This document shows positions 36,063 through 45,099 of a stretch of DNA of 64,000 nt, in pieces. This stretch comes from Staphylococcus sp. MI 10-1553 (lineage in GTDB: Bacteria; Bacillota; Bacilli; Staphylococcales; Staphylococcaceae), in contig NZ_CP048279.1 of the NCBI RefSeq assembly GCF_010365305.1, positions 2,418,001-2,482,000 of the forward strand. Reading direction: 5' to 3'. The notes under the pieces were generated by a model, which ran no database searches, was not told the origin of the DNA, and worked only from the letters and a program-made list of their open reading frames with translations. The position numbers and the translations under genes are program-made. Every line of letters starts with the position of its first letter. Position 1 is the first letter of the stretch.

Positions 36063-36155
36063 CTTTACACCTCCTTAACATTTTTAATATTTTCTTCATT
36101 TTGTAGAATTATAGCATAAACATTTTCCAATTCCTAAAAATATCCGGTGTTTACG

Positions 36156-37247
36156 CTAAATTCGCACGAGTTTTTCTACATAATTGACCACTTGATTTAA
36201 GCTTTCACTTGTATTATATTGATGCCATTTTTGGAATAATGGTTGTAATTGTCCTTCATTGATACGTTCGTACAATGTGTGCTCGTCATAAGCTTTATAT
36301 TCTTGGGGAATATCATAATAATACTTGTTGAGCCCTCGTACTATTTCATATTCCGCCTCATCGTAAACGTAAAATAAAGTTGGCGTATTTACAATGCTTG
36401 CTTCTATCGCTAAAGAACTGTAATCCGTAATAATTAAATCTGCCAATATAACAAGATCAAGCGTACACATTTTAATATTTTCTGCCGATGCGGAAACGGT
36501 AGGATGATATTTACTCAACAACGTGTAACCAGGCACCGCAGTCTCAAATGTTTCTTTGTCAATCGTACGGTTCGTTTGTCCGCCTTCACGATAAGTGGGT
36601 AAATAGACAGCGACTTTGTTTTGAATGCCTAATTGTGCTTTGAGTTTTTGCTGATGTGCTTGTCGATCGATGTGTCGGTATGTCGTTAATCTCGGACTCC
36701 CAAAACTGAGCAACTGTTCATAACGTGCCCCGAACGCCTTTTCAAAGCAATCTGCCATCTGTTGACCACCAACTAAGTATTTATCTGTCGCTTGATACAC
36801 TGCGCAATATTGGTCAACATGTTCCTTTTGATTCAAATCTACTGAATGGTCCTCTAAACCAAACTTCTTCAATGCACCTGCCGCATGCCACGTTTGAATG
36901 ACTGTTTGGCCTTCTTTTTTGCGCCATCCTGCCATGATTAAATAATAAGTGTCAATAAACACCACTTTTGCGGTAGCTAATACGGCTAACTGCTTTAAAA
37001 TTGAAGATTGCTTCAAAGGATAATACATAATATGTTTTCTATTTTCTAAATAGTGAAAATCTTTAGGCTTTGCAAAAACGGTAATGTTAAAACCGCGTTG
37101 ACTCAGTTGATATATAATTGGTAATTGGTCTTCTTTAAAAGTCATTAAAAAGACAATATGTTTTCTATCGATACGTAATGAACTGTACAGGCGACTTAAA
37201 CACGCGACCATACAAATATAGAATGCTTTGATATAATAACGCATCAT
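36156..37247 (-). CDS. tarB: TarB, teichoic acid glycerol-phosphate primase
   Basis: CDP-glycerol glycerophosphotransferase family, 363 residues (S. aureus TarB is of similar length), adding the first glycerol phosphate to the ManNAc-GlcNAc lipid made by TarA. Visible motifs: TWHAAGALKKFGLEDHS near 120, SFGSPR near 178, PTYREGG near 206, and ITDYSSLAIEA near 266. The N-terminal membrane-associating helix is typical. Preceded by a hairpin terminator after tarG, so it may have its own promoter. Length and the HAAG motif argue for the primase TarB rather than the longer polymerase TarF. Confidence 0.92.
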   Translation of the reverse strand: MMRYYIKAFYICMVACLSRLYSSLRIDRKHIVFLMTFKEDQLPIIYQLSQRGFNITVFAKPKDFHYLENRKHIMYYPLKQSSILKQLAVLATAKVVFIDTYYLIMAGWRKKEGQTVIQTWHAAGALKKFGLEDHSVDLNQKEHVDQYCAVYQATDKYLVGGQQMADCFEKAFGARYEQLLSFGSPRLTTYRHIDRQAHQQKLKAQLGIQNKVAVYLPTYREGGQTNRTIDKETFETAVPGYTLLSKYHPTVSASAENIKMCTLDLVILADLIITDYSSLAIEASIVNTPTLFYVYDEAEYEIVRGLNKYYYDIPQEYKAYDEHTLYERINEGQLQPLFQKWHQYNTSESLNQVVNYVEKLVRI

Positions 37248-37271
37248 TTCTTCACCACCCTAAAATGTTAT

Positions 37272-37311
37272 TTAAAACAAAACCCTCAACACAAATCTAA
37301 TGTATTGAGGG
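37272..37311 (-). terminator. Hairpin terminator between tarG and tarB
   Basis: On the minus strand CCCTCAATAC and TTGAGGG form a stem with a loop of about 12 bases, followed by TTTTGTTTT. It would reduce or stop read-through from tarG into the essential downstream genes. Confidence 0.75.
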
Positions 37312-37321
37312 ACTGTTCTCA

Positions 37322-38125
37322 TTACATAAAATCTGCGAAGTGATCTCTGTAGCGCATATGTAACATCGAACCAATAATAAATAACATCGCTGTAACGCAC
37401 ACATTGTATAGTGCCAGTTCCCAATGCGTAATAAAATACCATTCGTGAAATAGTATCGCTGCACGGTAACTCTCCGCTACAAAATAAATAGGGTTAAACA
37501 TTAAAATCTTTTCTGCTAACGATCCTGCTGGAGGTGTCCAAAGAATCGGTGAAGCATAGAAAAGAACCCTTAATAAAGCTTGCATTGCCATTTGCGTATC
37601 ACGGACAAGCACGCCTAATGTTGATGTTAGGAGTGTTACTGATGCCGTCAAACAAAACGCAAACGGGATATAAATGAACAGTTGAAGAATATAAATCGTT
37701 GGTGTAATACCACTCACTGTACATAAAATAACAATAGCTACCACAAGCATCATGTGCCCATACAGTTTACTTGTGACGATGTATGTCGGAATGATAGAAA
37801 GTGGGAAATTCATTTTCGCCACCTGTCCATATTTCATGGTTATCGATTTTGTTCCCTCTAAAATACCTTGATTAATGAAGAACCACATACTAATACCGAC
37901 GAGCAACCAATAAATAAAAGGCACGCCATCAATCGGGTGGTTACTTCTGATCCCAAAACCGAAGACAAACCAGTAAACCATAATTTGTATCACAGGATTA
38001 ATGATCTCCCAAGCAAATCCGAGATAGTTATTATGATTTGAAATCTTAAGCTGGAATTGTGCTAACCGCTGAATCAGATAAAAACTTTTAAAATGTTCTT
38101 TCATTACGGTAATAACAGAATTCAT
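37322..38125 (-). CDS. tarG: TarG, teichoic acid ABC exporter permease
   Basis: A 267-residue ABC-2 type permease with six membrane segments; with TarH it flips lipid-linked wall teichoic acid across the membrane. The amphipathic start HFKSFYLIQRLAQFQLKISNHNNYLGFAWEIINPVIQI is characteristic of the polysaccharide exporters (TagG/Wzm). Divergent from tarH with 279 bases between them, the same arrangement as in S. aureus. Confidence 0.94.
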   Translation of the reverse strand: MNSVITVMKEHFKSFYLIQRLAQFQLKISNHNNYLGFAWEIINPVIQIMVYWFVFGFGIRSNHPIDGVPFIYWLLVGISMWFFINQGILEGTKSITMKYGQVAKMNFPLSIIPTYIVTSKLYGHMMLVVAIVILCTVSGITPTIYILQLFIYIPFAFCLTASVTLLTSTLGVLVRDTQMAMQALLRVLFYASPILWTPPAGSLAEKILMFNPIYFVAESYRAAILFHEWYFITHWELALYNVCVTAMLFIIGSMLHMRYRDHFADFM

Positions 38126-38344
38126 AATTTACCACGCTTTCACATGCTGGATAATCCATCTAGTGCCAATCACCAAAGTGCTATTGTGCAATTAATATTT
38201 GACCTAGTATGTCTCATCGCCTATTCTTTAATTGAAAAGCTAAGTTGATTTAAGTAGAATTAAATACATTGTATCCATAATACTTTACAATAGCTCCACA
38301 AATTTAACAACCACTTAGTAATATATTATAATGTATAGACATAA

Positions 38345-39199
<855 letters not shown>

Positions 39200-39340
39200 C
39201 TTTTCCGCATACGCTTAATGACTTCAATCCACACTGCATCAGTCACGATGAATCTATTGGTCTCGTGGTCGATGCAGTGAACTTTTACCCCATTTCAACT
39301 GAGACTATGCCTCATTTTTTGTATTTTATGTGAACTTAAC

Positions 39341-39398
39341 AAAAAAGAGCGCTTCATCCCACTTCTAATAACAATTGAAATGGTCTGACACGCTCTAT
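39341..39398 (-). terminator. Terminator of tarA
   Basis: On the minus strand AGAGCG...GCGCTCTTTTTTG forms the base of a long hairpin with an inner pairing of ACCATTTCAAT with ATTAGAAGTGGG, followed by TTTTTT. Confidence 0.7.
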
Positions 39399-39409
39399 GA
39401 TAATCTATA

Positions 39410-40231
39410 CTATTTGCCTAAATACTTTTGTTTATACACACCGACGACAAACTTAGGAATTCTTTTCAAACGGTGAATTCGCTTAATATCTGTCAATGCA
39501 CGGTAGGCCCATTCTAAATTCATCGCTCTCCATACGTACGGTGCGCGTTTCACTTCACCACTATAAACATCGATCGAACCGCCCACACCCATCATCAATG
39601 TATGGTCGAAATGATGACGGTTATGTTGAATCCATTGTTCTTGCTTCGGATAGCCCATACCTACAAAAATAAAGTCCGGGTTAAAATCACGTACTTGTTC
39701 GATGACGTTTTGATCGGTAATATCGATAAATCCGTGATGTGTTTGGATGTCGATATGTGGGTACTGACGTTGAATGCGTCGTGCAGCCTTTTCAACAACT
39801 GGTGACGTCGCGCCAAGTAAAAACACTTTTTTGTGCTCTAAATCTGCAATATTTAAACATGTTTCCATAACTTCAATACCCGGCACACGTTCTTGTAAAG
39901 GTTGACCTAATATCCGAGCAGCTTTAACAATGCCTGTACCATCTGGAACGATAAAATCTGCTTGCTTCAACATTTGTGCATATAATGGGTTTTCTGATGC
40001 ATAATGGACGATTTCTGGGTTAGCCGTCACAATAAATAAATTATGTTTCGTTACAGTATGCATATATTTTAAAATATTTTGATGCATGTCCATCAATGTG
40101 ACATTATCAAACATCACATTCATCACTTGGACTTGCGCTTTTTTTTCTTTAAACGTATATGTTTCCTCTACTGTAGTGTCACGACTAGGAAAAGTACCCT
40201 CATGATGACCAGTAGGCAATACTTTAACCAT
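39410..40231 (-). CDS. tarA: TarA, N-acetylmannosaminyltransferase
   Basis: First committed enzyme of wall teichoic acid synthesis: adds ManNAc to undecaprenyl-PP-GlcNAc. WecG/TagA family motifs are clear: FIVTANPEIVHYA (near 66), PDGTGIVKAA (near 93), PGIEVMETCL and FVGMGYPKQEQWI (near 193), GVGGSIDVYSG. At 273 residues it carries about 20 extra N-terminal residues relative to the 254-residue S. aureus protein; GAAGGTGAG before the ATG at 40231 supports this longer start. Confidence 0.93.
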   Translation of the reverse strand: MVKVLPTGHHEGTFPSRDTTVEETYTFKEKKAQVQVMNVMFDNVTLMDMHQNILKYMHTVTKHNLFIVTANPEIVHYASENPLYAQMLKQADFIVPDGTGIVKAARILGQPLQERVPGIEVMETCLNIADLEHKKVFLLGATSPVVEKAARRIQRQYPHIDIQTHHGFIDITDQNVIEQVRDFNPDFIFVGMGYPKQEQWIQHNRHHFDHTLMMGVGGSIDVYSGEVKRAPYVWRAMNLEWAYRALTDIKRIHRLKRIPKFVVGVYKQKYLGK

Positions 40232-40465
40232 AGTCTCACCTTCAATCTTTCATTTAGTTTCAATTCAATTTGTTTTACATGGTATTTACAATATATTGAT
40301 GTTACTTTAACACATTTTACACCAAAATCAAGCTAAACCATACTTTTTATTGAAAGTTCATTCCAAAGTCCGAGATTATGATACACTGTGTTTAATATTT
40401 TAGGTATTTGCTTATTATACGGATAGTATCAATCAAGTCGACACCATTGGGAAGGAAGTGCTCCA

Positions 40466-41023
40466 ATGACTGAAAAAGAAAAAATGATCAATGAATTACC
40501 TTATTATCCAAGCGATGCGACACTCGTACATGACCGTCAACAAGCGGCATCAGCTCGTAACACTTACAATGCGATGACCGACATCGCACAACGCGAGCAG
40601 TACTTGACGCGCATGTTAGGTCACGTACAACAGCATTGTTACATTGAGCCACCGTTCTATTTCGACTACGGTTACAATATTCATTTAGGCGACAATGTTT
40701 ATGTGAATACGCACAATACATGGCTTGATATTGCACCTATTTTTATCGGCAATAACGTCAAAATCGGGCCAAACGTGCAACTGATTACTGTCAATCATCC
40801 TCTTGATCCTGCAGAGCGCCGTATAGGGATTGAGCAAGGACAAAAAATTACTATTGAAGATGATGTATGGATCGGTGCAGGTGCGCTCATCCTACCCGGC
40901 GTCACAGTGCATCAGGGCGCTACCGTTGCCGCTGGGAGTGTCGTGACACGTGATGTGCCTACATATACTGTTGTCGCGGGTAATCCTGCAAAAGTGATAC
41001 GTCAACTGGACGATACACTTTAG
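40466..41023 (+). CDS. Maltose/galactoside-type sugar O-acetyltransferase
   Basis: A 185-residue left-handed beta-helix acetyltransferase. The N-terminal maltose-acetyltransferase domain (EKMINELPYYPSDATLVHDRQQA) is followed by hexapeptide repeats (GDNVYVNTHN, IGNNVKIGPNVQLITVNHPLDPAERR, IEDDVWIGAGALILPGV) with the likely catalytic histidine in VNHPLD. Typical substrates are maltose, glucose or galactosides; its physiological role is usually unknown. GGGAAGGAAG precedes the ATG. It is not obviously part of the tar locus. Confidence 0.9.
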   Translation: MTEKEKMINELPYYPSDATLVHDRQQAASARNTYNAMTDIAQREQYLTRMLGHVQQHCYIEPPFYFDYGYNIHLGDNVYVNTHNTWLDIAPIFIGNNVKIGPNVQLITVNHPLDPAERRIGIEQGQKITIEDDVWIGAGALILPGVTVHQGATVAAGSVVTRDVPTYTVVAGNPAKVIRQLDDTL

Positions 41024-41096
41024 GACTTAAGTCTATAGTTCAGTCGCAATAAACCCGTTATAATGGAAGATAAGTTTTGCGAAAGGATTGACATCT

Positions 41097-41840
41097 ATGC
41101 ACGGATATTCGTGGATTACTTCACCTATCCCTATTTCATTCATTTTACTTCTATGTATCACTGGCCTCTACCTCGTAAGCCGCCATTATGCATACCGTCC
41201 TATTTTTTCATTATTAGACATTGCACTGAATTATATTCCAGTCTTAACGCATGAATTTGGCCATGTGCTATTTAATCGCTTATCAGGTGGGCGTATACGA
41301 GATTTTGTCGTTGTCGCAACGAGACGTGAACGTAACGCAACAGGTCAACAAGGTTATGCTGTCACCGCTAGTAGAAGCCGTTCAGGCCATATCATCACAA
41401 CATTGGGCGGTTATCTCATGTCGCCTATCATGTTTATTTTAGGTTTGTATATCCAAAGTAAGGGACAAGGCGCATTGTTTATTATGCTGTATATTCTTGT
41501 TTTCATTTACTTTACATGGAAAACTTCAAGAAAAGGTGTTCCGTTACTCATCATTGCCTTTTTAATACTGATTGGCTATTTAGGTATACAGTCTGAAAAC
41601 TTAACGAACTACTCATTGATTTATATGTTTGTTTACCATTTCATACTTGGGACACTGTTAGGCGAAATTATTCAGTCGACGATTACGATTGTGCAACTGA
41701 CATTCGCACGCCCTCAGCCTGAATGGGATGGCACAGCATTAAAAATGTTGACGAAACTGCCAACTGTTTTCTTTTCAATCTTATGGATCATCGTGAATTT
41801 TTTAGCCATTTATTACTTTATTCAACATGTACTTCTCTAG
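41097..41840 (+). CDS. M50-like membrane zinc metalloprotease
   Basis: A 247-residue membrane protein with about six hydrophobic segments. The zinc motif H52-E-F-G-H56 lies in the second segment and the distal PEWDG (near 210) supplies the third ligand, the arrangement of the M50B family related to site-2 proteases. Its substrate is unknown. ATG at 41097 is chosen because AAAGGA lies nine bases upstream; the TTG at 41088 is less likely. In S. aureus a similar gene stands near mntR and tarA. Confidence 0.82.
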   Translation: MHGYSWITSPIPISFILLLCITGLYLVSRHYAYRPIFSLLDIALNYIPVLTHEFGHVLFNRLSGGRIRDFVVVATRRERNATGQQGYAVTASRSRSGHIITTLGGYLMSPIMFILGLYIQSKGQGALFIMLYILVFIYFTWKTSRKGVPLLIIAFLILIGYLGIQSENLTNYSLIYMFVYHFILGTLLGEIIQSTITIVQLTFARPQPEWDGTALKMLTKLPTVFFSILWIIVNFLAIYYFIQHVLL

Positions 41841-41974
41841 TTATTGATGAATCTTAAGTCCATGAGTAGGATAGGGGCTGGGACATAAAAATTTTTGGTT
41901 ATCTGAAATTAATATATTTTAATCTAATTCTCCTCATTGATAACCATTTTGAATTTCACAATTGCCGTCATGAG

Positions 41975-42061
41975 CTCACGTTCCTAGGGGACTTGCCTCA
42001 ACTCAATTCGGCTTAATTGAAAGGTACACTAGATGGAAGCCGAATTGGGTTTTGGGCGCAG
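41975..42061. repeat. Dispersed repeat R2, copy A
   Basis: Begins CTCACGTTCCTAGGGGACTT and continues through an inverted pair CAATTCGGCTT / AAGCCGAATTG. Its first 40 bases match copy B at 60652 with a single difference. About 160 bases further on it is followed by CCCTCAGGAGTCTCG, which copy B has directly after. Confidence 0.75.
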
Positions 42062-42298
42062 TACAGAAATCTCATGTGTAACATCGTGGTACTGCCTGCC
42101 CCTCGCAAGGCTGACTAGACTTCTCAAAAGCATGCGTATTTAGAAGTTAGACAGCTACTGCGATAAACAGTAATCACTATCAAAGTGATTAGACGTGATA
42201 TTGTTTTTTACTTTTCCCTCAGGAGTCTCGCACATTTGAGCAATTGAATATCAAAGACCGAAATTTCAATGAGCAACTTCTCGACAAATAGTAACAAG

Positions 42299-42333
42299 AA
42301 AAACTGGGAAAACGTATTTGTTTCCCAGCTTTA
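42299..42333 (-). terminator. Terminator of the sbn operon
   Basis: On the minus strand GCTGGGAAAC and GTTTTCCCAG flank a six-base loop and are followed by TTTTTCTTG, about 35 bases after the sbnI stop. Confidence 0.88.
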
Positions 42334-42366
42334 TTGACTTCATATGAATGACAACGATGATGTGCT

Positions 42367-43131
42367 TTATTCTGCTTCTATTAAATATATCTTTTCAGTA
42401 TAGCAACGCATGCTTTCAATTTTCTTCTGTAAAAATGTATGCCACTGTTCCTGATCTGCTGGATTGATATTTTTCAATAAATGGAGCGGAACTTGTAAAT
42501 TCAAACAACGCCCTGCAATGTTAAAACGCGTGACGCCCGCTGGTACAGTTTGACCTCTTTGCACAACAGCTTCAATTTCACCAATTTGAAGGGGCTGATA
42601 TTTCATTAATATATCATTGCTGTCGAGACACAAACAGGCGCTATGCGGAACACGTTCAACGTTGCAATTGGCACTGTAACTGTTCACAACCTTTTTCCAA
42701 ACATCAAGTTTATCTGCCGTTAAATCTGCTGCATATAAATAATGTTCCGTCTGTTGATCACACATCGTAATAAAAGGTGTTTCATCACGGACTTCTGTCG
42801 TCCACGGTAATAGTTCCTCATCCGTTAGCCCCTCGCACCAAGCGCCATTAGGGATTTTATGGTACCAGCTACCAATGGAATACTGTGTGCGCTGAATCAC
42901 TTGTACCGGAATAACTTCACAGCCTAACGCTTTCAAACTCATAAATCGGTGCACACCATCAATGACCATATAGCGACCAAATAATGTTTTAACGACGAGC
43001 ACAGGATGACGTAAATGCTGTTCTTTAGCAATGCTCTCTTTCGTTTTTTCTAATCGACTCGGTTCAAATGCTTCGTGGAGGTCAATCTTGTCGACTGGAA
43101 TGAGTTGCAATGTGTCGTAAATCTGTTTCAT
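42367..43131 (-). CDS. sbnI: SbnI, L-serine kinase and regulator of staphyloferrin B
   Basis: A ParB/sulfiredoxin-fold protein of 254 residues, the same length as in S. aureus. In S. aureus SbnI makes O-phospho-L-serine with ATP for SbnA, and also binds DNA and haem to tune sbn expression. The catalytic glutamate E20 (DLHEAFEP) and the DGVHR motif (58-62) are conserved here. It overlaps sbnH by four bases and is the last gene of the operon. Confidence 0.94.
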   Translation of the reverse strand: MKQIYDTLQLIPVDKIDLHEAFEPSRLEKTKESIAKEQHLRHPVLVVKTLFGRYMVIDGVHRFMSLKALGCEVIPVQVIQRTQYSIGSWYHKIPNGAWCEGLTDEELLPWTTEVRDETPFITMCDQQTEHYLYAADLTADKLDVWKKVVNSYSANCNVERVPHSACLCLDSNDILMKYQPLQIGEIEAVVQRGQTVPAGVTRFNIAGRCLNLQVPLHLLKNINPADQEQWHTFLQKKIESMRCYTEKIYLIEAE

Positions 43132-44330
43132 GATTCTCCCTCCTTTTCACGTGACCAATATACAAATTGTGGATGAGGATGGCTCAAAAAGTCGTGATGT
43201 GAAATCGACCAACCATACGCACCGGCATACGTGAAAATGATCGCATCACCTGTAGACAGCGCCGGTATATCCACCGCTTTAGCAAACACATCTTTAGGCG
43301 TACACAATTGACCGACGAGCGTAACTGCCTGTTGTTCAATCATTCTTGGTGCGACTTTATTTGCCTGTTCAGACAGAGGTAATATTTCAAATGGATGATT
43401 ATGTTGCCATGAGGCAGGAAGCCTGAAATGTTGTGTGCCCCCTTTTAAAATGGCAAACCATGCGCCATGCACACGTTTAATATCCAATACTTCGGTCACG
43501 TAATAGCCGATATGTGCCACCATGTAGCGACCACATTCAAAGTTTAAGGTCATATTTTGTAACCCTTCTTCTTTAATCAAAGCGGCCAGTTCTGTCGTGA
43601 AATACGTCCAGTCAAATTGTTCATTTAAGTCAGCGTAATTCACACCAATGCCGCCACCTACGTTCAGATGTTGCAATGTAAAGCCATGTTGTGCTGCCCA
43701 TGCTTTTGCCTTTTGGAAATACAACGTCATCACTTGTAAATGCAAGGCAGCATCTAAGTTGTTAGAAATCGAATGAAAGTGAAAGCCTTCTAATTGAATA
43801 CGTGGCATATTTTGCGTTGCTGCAATGACAGTGTCGACTTCTGTTTCATCAATACCAAATTGTGTCGGTTGTCCTGCCATATGTAATGTCGCAGCTGGAA
43901 AAGGTCCGGCTAAATTCACTCTAAGCAGGATAGACATGGTCGCATTTTCTTGTTCAAGCAATTCGTTTAAACGCTCTAATTCATATAAACTTTCAACATG
44001 AATGCGTCGAATCCCTTGTTGAATCGCGTATTGTAAAGATTCGTCAGTCTTTCCAGGTCCACCAAAGATAACATGTGCTGCTGTCGTATGTGCCAAAGCC
44101 TTTGCAATTTCACCTTCTGACGCGACTTCGAAGCCAGCGACATGCGGCTGAATCGCGGCTAAAATCTCAGACTCACTGTTCGCTTTCATCGCATAATACA
44201 TTTCACAATTGTCAGGCAGCTGTGATGTCACGGTTTCGAGATGTTGTCGTAGCGCGTCCATATCATAAATAAAATGGCAGAGTGGGTCTTGTTGTTTGAG
44301 CTGTTTAACTAATGTATGAATCGCCGTCAT
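43128..44330 (-). CDS. sbnH: SbnH, PLP-dependent decarboxylase
   Basis: A 400-residue alanine-racemase-fold decarboxylase of the diaminopimelate/ornithine type. It decarboxylates the citryl-diaminopropionate intermediate to give the diaminoethane part of staphyloferrin B. The PLP lysine is in YYAMKANSE (near residue 50), the PLP phosphate loop in HLNVGGGIGVNY and the partner-site Cys in GQLCTPKD. Overlaps sbnG and sbnI. Confidence 0.94.
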   Translation of the reverse strand: MTAIHTLVKQLKQQDPLCHFIYDMDALRQHLETVTSQLPDNCEMYYAMKANSESEILAAIQPHVAGFEVASEGEIAKALAHTTAAHVIFGGPGKTDESLQYAIQQGIRRIHVESLYELERLNELLEQENATMSILLRVNLAGPFPAATLHMAGQPTQFGIDETEVDTVIAATQNMPRIQLEGFHFHSISNNLDAALHLQVMTLYFQKAKAWAAQHGFTLQHLNVGGGIGVNYADLNEQFDWTYFTTELAALIKEEGLQNMTLNFECGRYMVAHIGYYVTEVLDIKRVHGAWFAILKGGTQHFRLPASWQHNHPFEILPLSEQANKVAPRMIEQQAVTLVGQLCTPKDVFAKAVDIPALSTGDAIIFTYAGAYGWSISHHDFLSHPHPQFVYWSREKEGES

Positions 44331-45099
44331 GTCCCGTCACCTCTTTCAACTGTGCTAAATTGTGTTTTAAATGACGATACAGTTTCCCTCGGTCATCGCC
44401 CATGAGAAAACATTGGACGCCTTGTTGTTGCCATCGTTGAACTTGTTGGTCATCTCGCGGTAAAGCACAAAACTGTTTACCTGCAGTTGTCGTTGTCGTG
44501 TATACATGCTGAAGCGCTTGTTGAACTTGATCATGGCTCGTTTCCCAAGGGATGCCGAGCGATTGTGATAAGTCAGCCGCACCTTCAATGACCATATCCA
44601 AACCTTCTACTTGTACAATTTCATCAATCGCGCGGACCCCTTGCATATTTTCTATCATTGCGATGACACATATCGATGCGTTCGCTTCAGCCATTGCTTC
44701 TTTTAAAGGAATCTCGCCAAATCGTGCGACGCGTCCGCCATTCAAACTGCGCATACCTTCTGGATAATAACGACTTAACTTCACAATCCGTTCTGCTGTT
44801 TCGCGGTCATTCACATGTGGGACAACAATCCCTTTTGCACCCATGTCCAACACTTTAATGATGTCGCGTTCAATTGCAGCTGTAACGCGGACAATCGGAA
44901 TAATATTGGATGTCTCCGCAGCACGAATCATATGTGCTAACGTTTCGTCGTTGATTGAGACATGTTCTGTATCAATAACGACAAAATCATAGCCACTTGC
45001 AGCAATGATTTCGATGACGAGTGGATCCGGAATCGAATTCATCAATCCATACTGTACTTTTCCTTCTGCTAAGTTACGTTTCAGTGACAATGGTTTCAT
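44305..45099 (-). CDS. sbnG: SbnG, citrate synthase of the HpcH/HpaI fold
   Basis: A 264-residue aldolase-fold enzyme that makes citrate from oxaloacetate and acetyl-CoA for siderophore assembly, so that citrate is supplied when TCA activity is low. Motifs include VVIDTEHVSIND (near 39), the arginine-containing IIPIVRVTA, and VIAMIENMQG (metal-binding Glu). TGAGGAGGTC precedes the ATG. Overlaps sbnF and sbnH. Confidence 0.94.
   Translation of the reverse strand: MKPLSLKRNLAEGKVQYGLMNSIPDPLVIEIIAASGYDFVVIDTEHVSINDETLAHMIRAAETSNIIPIVRVTAAIERDIIKVLDMGAKGIVVPHVNDRETAERIVKLSRYYPEGMRSLNGGRVARFGEIPLKEAMAEANASICVIAMIENMQGVRAIDEIVQVEGLDMVIEGAADLSQSLGIPWETSHDQVQQALQHVYTTTTTAGKQFCALPRDDQQVQRWQQQGVQCFLMGDDRGKLYRHLKHNLAQLKEVTGHDGDSYIS

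Larger units (their letters stand above)
41841..42366. other. Intergenic region rich in repeats
   Basis: About 520 bases after the M50 gene and before the end of sbnI (both converge). It holds the recurrent GGGGCTGGGACATAAAAA motif at 41874, a repeat shared with 60652-60738, an inverted repeat GCAGTAC...GTACTGC (about 42059-42106), a short hairpin TAATCACT-ATCA-AGTGATTA, a CCCTCAGGAGTCTCG core near 42217 and the sbn terminator. No gene is seen. Confidence 0.65.
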
